Source of the DNA: Bradyrhizobium sp. BR 10289 | GTDB taxonomy: Bacteria > Pseudomonadota > Alphaproteobacteria > Rhizobiales > Xanthobacteraceae | NCBI RefSeq assembly: GCF_019455385.1 | Contig: NZ_JACOFR010000033.1 | Span: 1 to 64,000, forward strand | Direction of reading: 5' to 3' | DNA: 64,000 nt | Part shown: positions 27,923-36,942 of the stretch, piece after piece | Position numbering within the stretch: position 1 is the stretch's first letter | Layout: each line of letters starts with the position of its first letter | Translations under genes and position numbers: made by a program | Notes under the pieces: generated by a model | Told to the model about the DNA's origin: nothing | The model's database searches: none | What the model saw: only the letters and a program-made list of their open reading frames with translations

Positions 27923-28788
27923 CGCGCGGCCGTGCGCCCGAACAGGCCGTTCGGACGCCAGATCAGGATCACGATCATCATGGTGTAGATCACGAAAGGT
28001 CCCATCTTCGGCACGTAATATTTGCCGGCGACGTCACCGATGCCGAGCAGGAGCGAGGCCAGGAACGGCCCGGTGATCGAGGACGAGCCGCCGACGGTGA
28101 CGACGATCAGGAAGTAGATCATGAACTTCAGCGGGAAATACGGATCGAGGCCGAGGATCTCGGCGCTCAGCGCGCCGCCGAGGCCGGCGAGACCGCATCC
28201 GAAGGCGAAGGTGAAGGCGAACACCTGCGGCACGTTGATGCCGAGGCCGCTGGCGGCGCGGGGATCATCGACCGCGGCGCGCAGGCGGCTGCCGAAGCGG
28301 GTCTTGGCCAGCACCATCTGGAGGCCAATGGTGAGCAGACCGCAGATCACGATGATCATCAGCCGGTAGCGGCCGATGCCGATACCGAACAGGTCGAACT
28401 GGCCTTGCAGCGCCGCCGGCAAATTGATGAAGACGCGCGAGGAGCCCTGGATGTAATCCACGGCGGCGACCGACATGAAAGTCAGGCCGATGGTGAACAG
28501 CACCTGATCGAGATGACTGCGCGTGTAGAGGTGGCGGTAGAGCGTGCGCTCGAGCAGGATGCCGATCGCCGCCGACGAGACGAAGGCGAGCGGCAGTGCG
28601 GCGAAGAACGGCCAGCCCATGCGGTTGACCAGCACCATGCAGACATAGCCGCCGGCCATGGCGAAGGCGCCGTGGGCGAGATTGACGAAGTTCATCAGGC
28701 CGAGCGTGACCGCGAGCCCGCACGCGAGCACGAACAGCAGCATGCCGTAGGCAACGCCATCGAACAGGTTGGTGAGGATTGCGGTCAT
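27919..28788 (-). CDS. livH: Branched-chain amino acid-type ABC transporter permease, LivH type
   Basis: A 289-residue permease with about eight membrane segments and the family motif GLMNFVNLAHGAFAMAGGY. The coupling loop RAAVDDPRAASGLGINV is visible. It overlaps livM by 4 bp. A repeat element separates it from the binding-protein gene 210 bp upstream, so the two may not be equally expressed. Confidence 0.92.
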   Translation of the reverse strand: MTAILTNLFDGVAYGMLLFVLACGLAVTLGLMNFVNLAHGAFAMAGGYVCMVLVNRMGWPFFAALPLAFVSSAAIGILLERTLYRHLYTRSHLDQVLFTIGLTFMSVAAVDYIQGSSRVFINLPAALQGQFDLFGIGIGRYRLMIIVICGLLTIGLQMVLAKTRFGSRLRAAVDDPRAASGLGINVPQVFAFTFAFGCGLAGLGGALSAEILGLDPYFPLKFMIYFLIVVTVGGSSSITGPFLASLLLGIGDVAGKYYVPKMGPFVIYTMMIVILIWRPNGLFGRTAAR

Positions 28789-28833
28789 CGGGCGCCAGAC
28801 GTCATCTCAAGTGTAGCCAGTGCGGTGCTGCGC

Positions 28834-28951
28834 TCCCTCCCCCCCTTGCGGGGGAAGGCTGGGGAGAGGGTGCCTCCACAACGAAGACTCCCCCAGAGGA
28901 GAGAACCCTCACCCGGCGCCTTGCGCCGACCTCTCCCGCAGGCGGGAGAGG
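28834..28951. repeat. Dispersed extragenic palindrome, no gene attached
   Basis: It consists of a C-rich hairpin (CTCCCCCCCTTGCGGGGGA), a GAGAGGGTG block, and a closing CCTCTCCCGCAGGCGGGAGAGG-type hairpin at 28930-28951. The same hairpin core recurs at 40969-40992 and 41411-41432. It sits between livH and the binding-protein gene inside the operon. Confidence 0.75.
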
Positions 28952-28998
28952 TGAGCGGAGCGAATAGCGAGAGCCCCGGGATGACACGCTTTCGCGCG

Positions 28999-30177
28999 TC
29001 ACTTCTTCGTCTTGCCGAGATCCTTGACGGCTTCGAAGGTCGCGAACTCGACGTTGTAGAGCTCGCCGTCGACCTTCTCGACCTTGCGGATGTAGATGTT
29101 CTGCACGATGTCGCGGGTCTCGGGGTCGATCGAGATCGGCCCGCGCGGGCTCTCCCACTTCTGGCCCTTCATGGCTTCGATCAGCTTGGTGCCGTCGGTG
29201 TCGCCACCCGTCTTCTTCAGCGCCTCGTAGATGAGGTGAATGCCGTCATAGCCGCTCACGGCCATGAAGCCCGGCCGGTTGCCGAAGGCCTTCTTGTAGG
29301 CTGCGACGAAGTCCTTGTTCATCGCCGAAGGATGCGCCGCCGAATAGAGATGCGCGGTGACGGTGCCGAGCACGGCGTCGCCCATGTTGTTGAGCAGGTC
29401 GTCGTCGGTGACGTCGCCGGGTCCGATCACCTTGATGCCGGCCTTGTCGAGGCCACGCTCGGCATATTGCTTCATGAAGTTGCCGCCCTGGCCGGCCGGC
29501 ACGAACACGAAGATCGCGTCGGGTTTTGCGTCCTTCATGCGCTGCAGGAATGGCGCGAAATCAGGGTTGGCGAGCGGCGTCTTGACCTCTTCGACCACTT
29601 CGCCGCCACCCGCGGTGAAATTCTGCTTGAAGAAGTTCAGCGCGTCATTGCCGGGCGCGTAGTCGGAGGTGAGCGTCGCCACCTTCTTGATGCCGTTCTT
29701 CACCGCCCAGTCGGCGATGATGGTCGAGGACTGCGCCAGCGTGAAGCTGGTGCGCACGATATAGGGCGAGCGCTCGGTGATGATCGAGGTGCCCGCCGCC
29801 ATCACGACTTCCGGGATCTTGGCCTGTGTCGCCAGCGGCGCCGCGGCGAGCGCGGCCGGCGTCACGCCGAAGCCGGCGATGAAGTTGACCTTGTCGTTGA
29901 CGATCAGTTCCTGCGCGGCGGTCTTGGTCTTGTCGGGGATCGCCGCGTCATCCTTGAGGATGATCTCGACCTTCTTGCCGGCGACGGTGTCGCCCTTCTG
30001 CTGCATGTAGAGCTTGATCGCGTTCTCGATCTGCTTGCCGGTCGAGGCCTGGCCGCCGGTCATCGGCAGGATCAAGCCGACCTTGACGGTGTCTTCGGCC
30101 TTGGCCGGCACTACGGCCGCGAGGACCGCGATGGCGGCCGCTGCTGCGGTACGTGAAAAAATCTTGCGTTCGAACAT
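28999..30177 (-). CDS. livK: Periplasmic binding protein of the first liv-type transporter
   Basis: A 392-residue protein. The ATG at 30177 follows GGGGAGGGAC and gives a clean signal peptide (MFERKIFSRTAAAAAIAVLA...PAKA); the frame is open to 30249, but without a signal sequence. The mature protein begins EDTVKVGLILPMTGGQAS, the usual type I fold of leucine-binding proteins. It delivers substrate to LivHMGF. Transcription probably begins upstream of 30177 and reads through the repeat into livH. The ligand cannot be named from sequence. Confidence 0.88.
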   Translation of the reverse strand: MFERKIFSRTAAAAAIAVLAAVVPAKAEDTVKVGLILPMTGGQASTGKQIENAIKLYMQQKGDTVAGKKVEIILKDDAAIPDKTKTAAQELIVNDKVNFIAGFGVTPAALAAAPLATQAKIPEVVMAAGTSIITERSPYIVRTSFTLAQSSTIIADWAVKNGIKKVATLTSDYAPGNDALNFFKQNFTAGGGEVVEEVKTPLANPDFAPFLQRMKDAKPDAIFVFVPAGQGGNFMKQYAERGLDKAGIKVIGPGDVTDDDLLNNMGDAVLGTVTAHLYSAAHPSAMNKDFVAAYKKAFGNRPGFMAVSGYDGIHLIYEALKKTGGDTDGTKLIEAMKGQKWESPRGPISIDPETRDIVQNIYIRKVEKVDGELYNVEFATFEAVKDLGKTKK

Positions 30178-30367
30178 CAGATGTCCCTCCCCTTCATTCC
30201 TGACTTCTTTGTGCGCCGGACCGAGTGCCCGGTCCTTGCCGCGCTTCACTCACGGATGAGCCATGCCGTGCGGCCACATGGCGTCCTCTGCAACCCCGTT
30301 GTCAATCGGACGTTGGGCGACCATTCGGCGCAAGCCGCTTTGCTCGCGCTGACGACGGCAGGGAGAG

Positions 30368-30392
30368 ATTTGTACGATTGTACAAATATAAT
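30368..30392. promoter_or_regulatory. Perfect inverted repeat overlapping a -10-like TATAAT
   Basis: ATTTGTACGATTGTACAAAT (30368-30387) has perfect 8-bp arms around a GATT centre. Its last base begins a TATAAT hexamer (30387-30392) on the plus strand. The form resembles operators of GntR/FadR-type regulators. No good -35 box sits 16-18 bp upstream, so the promoter part is weak. It is 190 bp upstream of the binding-protein start. Confidence 0.5.
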
Positions 30393-30576
30393 GGTCCTGT
30401 CAACGAAAAAGGCGCCTCCCTCGCATCAGCCGGTCATCGGCGATGATGCGACACGCCGACTTTAAGAGGCCGCATGGGGGCGCTGGATGGAGAATTCTGC
30501 CTCTCATTTGCAGAATCCGAACGTCCCCGCACGTTTCGCCGCGAACATCCCTGTGGCGCCCCCCGTGAATACGCAA

Positions 30577-30647
30577 TGTATACCGTATCAGCCAGCTCCG
30601 CCTCTTCAAGGGGCCTATTTGCTTATTATAATACCTTTTGGTATACA
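30577..30647. promoter_or_regulatory. Inverted TGTATACC / GGTATACA pair
   Basis: TGTATACC (30577-30584) and its exact complement GGTATACA (30640-30647) flank an AT-rich spacer containing TATAAT (30627-30632). The second copy also forms a local hairpin (ATACC-TTTT-GGTAT, 30631-30644). This could be a looped operator for the lipoprotein gene or the liv operon. It is unsupported beyond the symmetry. Confidence 0.35.
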
Positions 30648-30762
30648 GAAAAATTGGTCTTCGAATAGGCGGATTTTATTCGTTGAGGACTAGAGTCCGC
30701 GCTGGGCACCCCATCCGGCGTCCCCTCATCCGCGCCGGTCCGGTGCGATACAGAAGATGCCC

Positions 30763-31050
30763 ATGCGTATCCGATCGCTTTCCATCGCTGCCGTAACCGC
30801 CTTGCTCGCTTCCAATCTTGGGGGCTGCGGCACGGTCAATGAGAAGCTGTCGGCGGGCATGGGCGACTATGTCCCGCAATGGGCGGGCGGCCTGCCGGCG
30901 GACGCCCCGCCCCGGCCGGGCACGCCGCAATACGACGCCTACATGAAAGAGCGCGAGCGCAAGCGGCTGATGCCGGCGGCCGACCGCGAGAAGGAAGAGC
31001 AGGCGCAGAAGGGCACCACGGGCTCGACGTCGGCCGGCGCGGTGCGGTAA
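30763..31050 (+). CDS. Small putative lipoprotein
   Basis: A 95-residue protein starting at the ATG at 30763, with an in-frame ATG two codons earlier. The signal peptide ends in a lipobox (NLGGC) near residue 22, predicting lipid attachment and an envelope location. The mature part is Pro-rich and then charged (YDAYMKERERKRLMPAADREKEEQAQ). Function is unknown. Confidence 0.7.
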   Translation: MRIRSLSIAAVTALLASNLGGCGTVNEKLSAGMGDYVPQWAGGLPADAPPRPGTPQYDAYMKERERKRLMPAADREKEEQAQKGTTGSTSAGAVR

Positions 31051-31121
31051 TGGGCGAATGGCGAATGGGGAGTTGCGAATAGCAAAAGTCCTATTCGCTA
31101 TTCGCCACTCCCTATTCGCTA
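31051..31121. repeat. Inverted repeat of GCGAATGG-type units (bidirectional terminator candidate)
   Basis: GCGAATGGGGAGTTGCGAATAG is matched, with one mismatch, by its complement at 31098-31119. Shorter GCGAAT/ATTCGC units lie outside and inside, giving several alternative hairpins. It fills the whole gap between the convergent lipoprotein and purU genes and includes the purU stop codon. Confidence 0.7.
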
Positions 31122-31982
31122 ATCCACGAACACCACGGTCTTCCGCCCATTGGGAATGACGCGGTCGTCGAGGTGATACCGGATCGCGCGCGCCAGCACG
31201 CGGCGCTCGATGTCGCGGCCCTTGCGGACGAGATCCTCCGGCGTGTCGCGATGGCTGATGCGCTCGACATCCTGGTCGATGATCGGGCCCTCGTCGAGAT
31301 CGCGCGTGACGTAATGCGCGGTCGCGCCGATCAGCTTCACGCCGCGCTCATGGGCCTGGTGATAGGGCTTCGCGCCCTTGAACCCCGGCAGGAACGAGTG
31401 GTGGATGTTGATGCAGCGTCCCGCGAGCTTTGCCGAGAGATCATCCGACAGGATCTGCATGTAGCGGGCGAGCACGACGAGATCCGTCCCGGTCCTGGCG
31501 ACGAGATCGAGGATCTGCGCCTCCTGCTCACGCTTGGTGTCCTTGGTGACAGGCAGATAGTGGAACGGGATCTCGCCGAAATCGAGCCCGGCATAGACCT
31601 CGCGCGGATGGTTGGAGACGATTGCGGCCAGCGTCATCGGCAACTCGCCGGTGCGCCAGCGATAGAGGATGTCGACCAGGCAATGGTCGGACTTCGAAAC
31701 CAGCAGCATCACCTTGCGATGCGCGGCGCGGTCGCGCATCTGCCACTCCATACCGAAGCGCTCGGCGATCGCGGCAAAGCCGGTCTGGAGCGCCGACAGC
31801 TCCACGGCGAGATCGGCCGCGGTGAACACCACGCGCATGAAGAACTTCTTGGTCTCGACGTCGTCGAACTGCTGGGCGTCGAGAATGTTCTGTCCGGAGT
31901 TGGCCAGGAAGGTCGACACCGCCGAAACGATGCCGGGACGATCCGGACAGGACAGGGTCAGGACATATTGATGATCGGGCAT
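31119..31982 (-). CDS. purU: Formyltetrahydrofolate deformylase
   Basis: A 287-residue enzyme releasing formate from 10-formyl-THF, balancing one-carbon pools and feeding formate to PurT. An N-terminal ACT domain (YVLTLSCPDRPGIVSAVSTFL) precedes the formyltransferase-like domain. Catalytic Asn, His and Asp are visible in NIHHSFLPGFKGAKPYHQA and YVTRDLDEGPIIDQD. Length is as usual for PurU. It extends the one-carbon theme of the metK-ahcY-MetE-like region about 6-13 kb away. Confidence 0.94.
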   Translation of the reverse strand: MPDHQYVLTLSCPDRPGIVSAVSTFLANSGQNILDAQQFDDVETKKFFMRVVFTAADLAVELSALQTGFAAIAERFGMEWQMRDRAAHRKVMLLVSKSDHCLVDILYRWRTGELPMTLAAIVSNHPREVYAGLDFGEIPFHYLPVTKDTKREQEAQILDLVARTGTDLVVLARYMQILSDDLSAKLAGRCINIHHSFLPGFKGAKPYHQAHERGVKLIGATAHYVTRDLDEGPIIDQDVERISHRDTPEDLVRKGRDIERRVLARAIRYHLDDRVIPNGRKTVVFVD

Positions 31983-32142
31983 GGCTTCTGAAGAGTTGGC
32001 TTTTGATCAAGGTTTGGGCAGCGGCGCGCGGAACAACCCGCGATTTGCGTCCTGCTCTATCACCGACCCCGCCCTTGCGCCAATCCCGAGCGCGGAGTCA
32101 GGATGAATGGTCCATTGCGAATTGACCGACCGGAGCAGACCC

Positions 32143-32982
32143 ATGGCCGACCGCCTGAACGGCACCCGCATCCTGATCCTGGAAACGCGCGAGGAGGCGC
32201 AGTTTTCCAAGCTGCTGGCCGAGCAAGGCGCCGAGGTCGTGCAATGCCCGATGTTCACCATCGAGGATGCGCCGGACCCCGCCCCGGTCGAGGCCTGGAT
32301 CCGCCGCGGCATCGACAGGCCCTTTGACGATCTCGTGCTGATGACCGGCGAAGGCCTGCGGCGGATCATGAAGCTCGCACGCGCTCGCGGGCTCGATCAG
32401 GCTCTTGTCGCCTCGCTCGCCAAATCGCGCAAATTCACCCGCGGCCCCAAGCCCGGCAAGGCGCTGCGCGAAATTGGCCTCGAGGCGCAGCAGACCACGG
32501 AGAAGCCGACCACCGAGGGCGTGATCGAGATGCTCGGAAAGCTCGACCTCACCGGACGCCGCCTCGGCCTCCAGCTCTATCCGGACAAGGACCACAGCGC
32601 GTTGACCGGCGCGCTGTCAGCGCAAGGCGCCGAGGTCGATACCGTGCTGCCCTATGTCTACGATTCCAAGGCCGCCGATGCCAACATCGTCGCGGCCATC
32701 GACGACATGGCCAAGGGGCGAATCGATTCCATCGCGCTGACCAATCTCGGCCAGGTCCGCCGCTTGATCGAAACCGCCAAGACGCATGGCAGCGAGGCAA
32801 AGCTGCGCGCAGGGCTGGAGCGCACGCTGATCGCCTCGGTGGGCCCGGCTGTCTCGGGCGAGCTCGCCGCGCAGGGCCTGCGCACCGACGTCTCGCCCGC
32901 GGATGAAGCCTATTTCATGCGGCCGCTGATCTCGGCGATGGCCACGGCACTCGCGGAGCGGAAGCCATCCACGGCGCGCTGA
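32143..32982 (+). CDS. Uroporphyrinogen-III synthase (HEM4) family protein
   Basis: A 279-residue two-lobed protein. The pattern RILILETREEAQFSKLLAEQGAEVVQCPMFTIE, then VLMTGEGLRRI, and later IDSIALTNLGQVRRLIETA and ASVGPAVSGELAAQGLRTDV, fits the HEM4 fold that cyclises hydroxymethylbilane. No hemC or other tetrapyrrole gene is nearby and sequence conservation in the family is low, so it may be a HemD paralogue. The ATG at 32143 is preferred over the open frame from 32107. Confidence 0.7.
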   Translation: MADRLNGTRILILETREEAQFSKLLAEQGAEVVQCPMFTIEDAPDPAPVEAWIRRGIDRPFDDLVLMTGEGLRRIMKLARARGLDQALVASLAKSRKFTRGPKPGKALREIGLEAQQTTEKPTTEGVIEMLGKLDLTGRRLGLQLYPDKDHSALTGALSAQGAEVDTVLPYVYDSKAADANIVAAIDDMAKGRIDSIALTNLGQVRRLIETAKTHGSEAKLRAGLERTLIASVGPAVSGELAAQGLRTDVSPADEAYFMRPLISAMATALAERKPSTAR

Positions 32983-32995
32983 AACAACCCGCCGC

Positions 32996-33235
32996 CTATC
33001 GAAGAGGCGGAGGGGGCGGCGGGAAAGGTGGAGGTGGTGGCGGTGGGCGACGCCAGCGGCGACGACGGGGTGGCGGCGGTGGCGGCGGCCAATAACCGGG
33101 CGGCGGTGGAGGTGGCGGCGGTCCGGGCGGAGGCGGCGGAAACGGCTGGGCTTCGACCGGAGCCTCACTCACAATGAGAGCGGCACCAGCTGCCATGAGC
33201 GCGAAAATACCGCGACGCGAGATCTGTTCCACCAT
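32996..33235 (-). CDS. Exported proline-rich protein
   Basis: A 79-residue product starting at 33235. A signal peptide (MVEQISRRGIFALMAAGAAL) with a likely cut at VEA-QP is followed almost entirely by Pro runs broken by Gly, Trp, Tyr and an Arg-rich patch (PPRRRRWRRPPP). The twin-arginine-like RR before the hydrophobic stretch lacks the full Tat consensus. The matching DNA is a GGC/GGT tandem pattern prone to length change. Function is unknown; possibly envelope or wall interaction. Confidence 0.6.
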   Translation of the reverse strand: MVEQISRRGIFALMAAGAALIVSEAPVEAQPFPPPPPGPPPPPPPPGYWPPPPPPPRRRRWRRPPPPPPPFPPPPPPLR

Positions 33236-33429
33236 ACCCCCGAACTCCTTTGCGCGCATGGCGCGACGGCTTTGCAGCGGGTTCATTCTAGGCGCGCCAT
33301 TGTAACGGGACATTTCCGTTCGATTCTGTTTTGTAAACGTGCGCGCATAGGTCGGACCGAGCCAAGAGCAGAGCGCGGGGGCGGCCTTCGGCGACTTCGG
33401 TTGACACCGACATCGCCGGCGTTAGTACG

Positions 33430-34755
33430 GTGGCGGGCAGAAACAAGAAGCAACAAGGGCAAGGGAATCGCCGTGATACGCGTCCTCGCGTTGTGAGCGC
33501 AGCCGCTCGGCGCTCCGCGCTCGCGCCATTCCGCATCCGAAACTATCGCTTCCAGTGGCCGTCCGACCTGCTCACCTCCTGGGCGTTCGAGATCGAGACG
33601 TTGGTGCTCGGCTGGTACATCCTGGTCGAGACCGGCTCGGTGCTGCTGCTGACCATTCTCGCCTCGCTGCAATATCTGGGAACGCTGATTGCTCCCGTGC
33701 TCGGAATGGTCGGCGACCGCATCGGCCATCGCGATCTCCTCGTCGTGCTGCGCCTGACCTATACGATGCTCGCCTCGACCATCATGGTGCTGGCGCTCAC
33801 CGGCCATCTGGGCCCGCTCAACGTGATGATCATCGTGACGATCATGGGCCTGATCCGCTCCTCCGATCTCGGCCTGCGCAGCGCATTGCTCGCCGACATC
33901 ATGCCGGCAGACCACCTGGTCGGCGCAATCAGCCTGTCGCGCACGACGCAGGACAGCGCCCGCATCGCCGGGGCGCTGACAGGCGCCGGACTGTTTGCCG
34001 TGCTGGGCATCGGCCTCGTCTATGTCGCGGTCGCGAGCCTCTACCTCGTGGCGGCGATTCTCATGTCCTGCCTGACCCGGCCCCAGAGATCCGTGGTCAC
34101 GACCGATCTGCCGACGAACAGCCATGCCGTTTCAAAATTGTTGGACGAACTGAAGGAGGGGATCGTCTACGCCTGGAACGGCCCGGGCATGGGTGCGGCG
34201 CTGTGCGTCGCATTTCTCGCCAATCTCACCGCATTTCCCTTCACCGGTGGATTGCTGCCCTACATCGCGCGCGACATCTTTCACACCGACCAGACGGGTC
34301 TTGGTTATCTCTCGGCGAGCTTTGCCGTCGGCTCGCTGATCGGCTCGATCGCGCTCAGTTTGGTCGGTGGCCTGCGCATCGCCCGGCTCATGATCGGCGC
34401 GACGCTGGCCTGGTACACTTTGCTGCTGGTGTTCGTCGAAATCAGGACCATGCCGGTGGCGATGGCCTGTCTCGTTCTCTGCGGCATCGCCCAGAGCATG
34501 GCGATGATCTCGGCGGCCGTGATCCTGATGCGGACCGCGAGCGCGCATCTGCGCGGCCGCGTGATGGGCGTCCGCATGATGGTGATCTACGGCCTGCCGA
34601 TCGGACTGCTCGCAGCCGGCAGCCTGATCGACGTCATCGGCTATTCCGCGACGGGCTCGCTCTATGCCGCCGCGGGCTTCATTGCGATGCTGGCGATCGC
34701 GATTCGCTGGCGCGCGGATCTCTGGCCGCTGCACGCCCCCGCGAATGCGCGCTAG
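33430..34755 (+). CDS. MFS transporter
   Basis: A 441-residue protein with about twelve membrane segments, beginning at a GTG at 33430. The family loop GMVGDRIGHRDLL (motif A) is present between segments 2 and 3. The layout resembles the EntS/MFS_3 exporters for siderophores or drugs. No siderophore gene is nearby. It converges on the LuxR-like regulator with 21 bp between stops. Confidence 0.8.
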   Translation: MAGRNKKQQGQGNRRDTRPRVVSAAARRSALAPFRIRNYRFQWPSDLLTSWAFEIETLVLGWYILVETGSVLLLTILASLQYLGTLIAPVLGMVGDRIGHRDLLVVLRLTYTMLASTIMVLALTGHLGPLNVMIIVTIMGLIRSSDLGLRSALLADIMPADHLVGAISLSRTTQDSARIAGALTGAGLFAVLGIGLVYVAVASLYLVAAILMSCLTRPQRSVVTTDLPTNSHAVSKLLDELKEGIVYAWNGPGMGAALCVAFLANLTAFPFTGGLLPYIARDIFHTDQTGLGYLSASFAVGSLIGSIALSLVGGLRIARLMIGATLAWYTLLLVFVEIRTMPVAMACLVLCGIAQSMAMISAAVILMRTASAHLRGRVMGVRMMVIYGLPIGLLAAGSLIDVIGYSATGSLYAAAGFIAMLAIAIRWRADLWPLHAPANAR

Positions 34756-34776
34756 GGCGCCGAGGCGTCCGGTCAG

Positions 34777-36828
34777 CTAGACCAACCAATCATGCGTCGG
34801 ATGGTGTTCAACAGCTCTTGCGTGATCAACAACACCTAGCTCGGCATGTAAGGGGGCGATCAGGTCTGCATCGTGGATCAGCGGCTGTCCATTATGCGAG
34901 GCATTGTTGAGCCCATTTTCATTGATATGCGGTCCGTGATTATCAAGATGGTCCGAATGCTTGGCCCCTGCCATATCGTGCTTGAAATGAAAGGAATCTC
35001 CGAACTCGGGCGCAGCTGCCGTTGGTGTCGGGGCGGAGGCATCGGTCGCTTGTTTGTTGCCACCGGCATGCTCGCTCGCGTGCAGATTTTCGGACGTGTT
35101 TGAATGGGTCTTGTGCAAGTCAGGTTGCGACTTGTCCGAATTGCCATGGCTATCCGCTGCATCATCCGCGACGTGTTTCTTGCCGGCTGCGGGATCGTCC
35201 TTTGAAGCGTCTACGTCGCCATGCTCTTTTTTCGGTTTGGATTCGTGTCCAGGCGGCTCGTGCTCGGCATGCGGCTTGCCTTTTGCGGGACCTTCTTCCG
35301 AGACATGCAAGTCGCGTTGCGATGGCTTCTGAGTAGGGTCCTGTCCCGGCGGCCCGTGCTCGGCATGCGACTTGCCGTTTGCGACGCCTTCTTCCGAAAC
35401 ATGTAAATCACGCTGCGATTGCCCATGATTGGCTTCGTCTGGTTCGGTCGTCTGTGTTGTGACGTATTCCGCATTCCTCGGCGTGTCCGGTCCACCCGCC
35501 TGCTCGAAGCCGCCGTGGCCGATCGGTGGGTCGACGGCACCGGCTCCAACGTGCGGGTTGCCAATGTCCTTAGCGCTATCCTCGTTCGCGGCTGCGCTAG
35601 CGGTTTGAAGTTCATCGCCTCTGTCGGCCATGTCGCCTCGCGCAGCCGCGAAGGCGAATGATTCACTGTATATTCCGGGATCTAGCCAGGCCAGGCTGTC
35701 GAACCCGTTGAGGTTCGCATCGACGCCACCAGCCATATTGAGGGCGGCATATTCGCTGGCGGCGTTTGCGGCATCCGATGCAAAGACATCGCTTGGTCTG
35801 TCGGGAAACGCAAACGCCTGCGCGGGGCTGGCAAGGAGTTCGTAAATCGTCACTCCGACTGTCATCCATATGAACGTGCCGAAGCTGCTCAGACCGGCTC
35901 TTGCAGGGGTGGGCGTCGGCAATGTGATCGCGCCGGCGCCAATATCAGCACGAGGTTCAAACAGCTTGCTGGCCCGCGTCGGACTGTCACCTCCAGAATT
36001 CTCAACGCGGCCGGCTTTGCCCACGACTTGGGCCGGTTTGCCTGAAGCAGTGGTCGTCTTCTGCGGAGTGATTTTGATGGTCACGATCGCGCCGGTACCG
36101 TCTGCGGTCATCACCGTGACCGGATCGGGACACGCATGATCGGCTGCGCCCGCGCTTGCGGGTTGAACGTCCTCGAGCGCGGCCCAAATCAGAGCTGCAA
36201 GCGCGCCGACCCCGCCATACAGGCGCGACAGGGTGAACGTCGCGAGGTCTCTGCGGTTCTTGATCTCGAGCCGTGCAGATATGTGATCGACTCTGGCGTT
36301 GACGGTGTCTGTGGCGACCTTGAGCTGGCGCGCAATCTCCCTGTTCGACATGCCGCTGGCGACCAGCCGCATGATCTTGCTGTCGATATCCGTCAGCGCT
36401 GCCAGCCGATTGTCGCCGAAGGCGCCACGGCTTGCCTTGCTGGCAGCCGCCCGGTCTGCGGCTGGTGCCACCAGCCTCAGGGACTGCATCAAGGTTTCGG
36501 GCTCTTCCCGCATCGGAATCCCGGCGCAGGCCCCCGCTGCGATGGCGGCAGCGAGATCGCCGCGCGCAATGGATGCGGTGTAGAAGACCAGCCGCGTGGG
36601 AATGGCTTCGGTATTGACGACGGCAAGCATCTCAGACGCCGTCACGTCCGAGAATCCGTCCTCTACAAGCGCTACATCTGGCCTCAAGCTCCGAACTGCC
36701 TCGAGGCAGTCGGCTCCATTACTGCAAGACGCAACGATCTCGAAGTCATTCTCCGCCGCAAAGAGCGGCGCAAAACCCTGCAGCACGATCGGACGGCGAT
36801 CTGCTATCACGAGCCGGATACGAGGCAT
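34777..36828 (-). CDS. LuxR-type regulator with degenerate receiver, membrane segments and long His/Asp-rich tail
   Basis: A 683-residue protein of unusual build. Residues 4-115 are receiver-like, but the phospho-acceptor aligns with E56 (LVEDGF) instead of Asp, the acidic pair is D10-R11, and the usual lysine is missing near M106. Residues 145-198 form a LuxR HTH (SNREIARQLKVATDTVNARVDHISARL). Hydrophobic helices follow at 203-218 and 313-333. The last 300 residues are hydrophilic and His/Asp/Asn-rich, with two tandem 32-residue repeats (SQRDLHVSEEG..., 471-502 and 503-534). A Glu at the phosphosite can mimic phosphorylation, so constant activity is possible. Similar tails can bind metals. 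Both points are inference. Confidence 0.75.
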   Translation of the reverse strand: MPRIRLVIADRRPIVLQGFAPLFAAENDFEIVASCSNGADCLEAVRSLRPDVALVEDGFSDVTASEMLAVVNTEAIPTRLVFYTASIARGDLAAAIAAGACAGIPMREEPETLMQSLRLVAPAADRAAASKASRGAFGDNRLAALTDIDSKIMRLVASGMSNREIARQLKVATDTVNARVDHISARLEIKNRRDLATFTLSRLYGGVGALAALIWAALEDVQPASAGAADHACPDPVTVMTADGTGAIVTIKITPQKTTTASGKPAQVVGKAGRVENSGGDSPTRASKLFEPRADIGAGAITLPTPTPARAGLSSFGTFIWMTVGVTIYELLASPAQAFAFPDRPSDVFASDAANAASEYAALNMAGGVDANLNGFDSLAWLDPGIYSESFAFAAARGDMADRGDELQTASAAANEDSAKDIGNPHVGAGAVDPPIGHGGFEQAGGPDTPRNAEYVTTQTTEPDEANHGQSQRDLHVSEEGVANGKSHAEHGPPGQDPTQKPSQRDLHVSEEGPAKGKPHAEHEPPGHESKPKKEHGDVDASKDDPAAGKKHVADDAADSHGNSDKSQPDLHKTHSNTSENLHASEHAGGNKQATDASAPTPTAAAPEFGDSFHFKHDMAGAKHSDHLDNHGPHINENGLNNASHNGQPLIHDADLIAPLHAELGVVDHARAVEHHPTHDWLV

Positions 36829-36942
36829 CTGCTTCCTAGCGTTCCGTCGCCTCCCAAGGACGACCTGGATTCACGGCGCCTTTCAAGAGCAGCCCGGCAA
36901 CGCACAGCACTCCCCTTGGTTCCGCTAGAGAAGGGCGTGGCC

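Larger units (their letters stand above)
30178..30762. other. Long intergenic region upstream of the liv operon
   Basis: About 585 bp with no convincing gene. Short open frames exist but lack ribosome sites. From 30365 to 30690 it is clearly AT-richer than its surroundings and holds two inverted-repeat signals, listed separately. The region should contain the promoters of both the liv operon (minus) and the lipoprotein gene (plus). Confidence 0.6.

Noticed and set aside
28405..30156. 583-codon plus-strand open frame opposite livH and the binding protein
   Set aside because: Antisense shadow that also crosses a repeat element.
30474..30693. Short plus-strand frames in the AT-rich gap before the lipoprotein gene
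   Set aside because: No ribosome site, no codon bias and no domain; the region looks regulatory.
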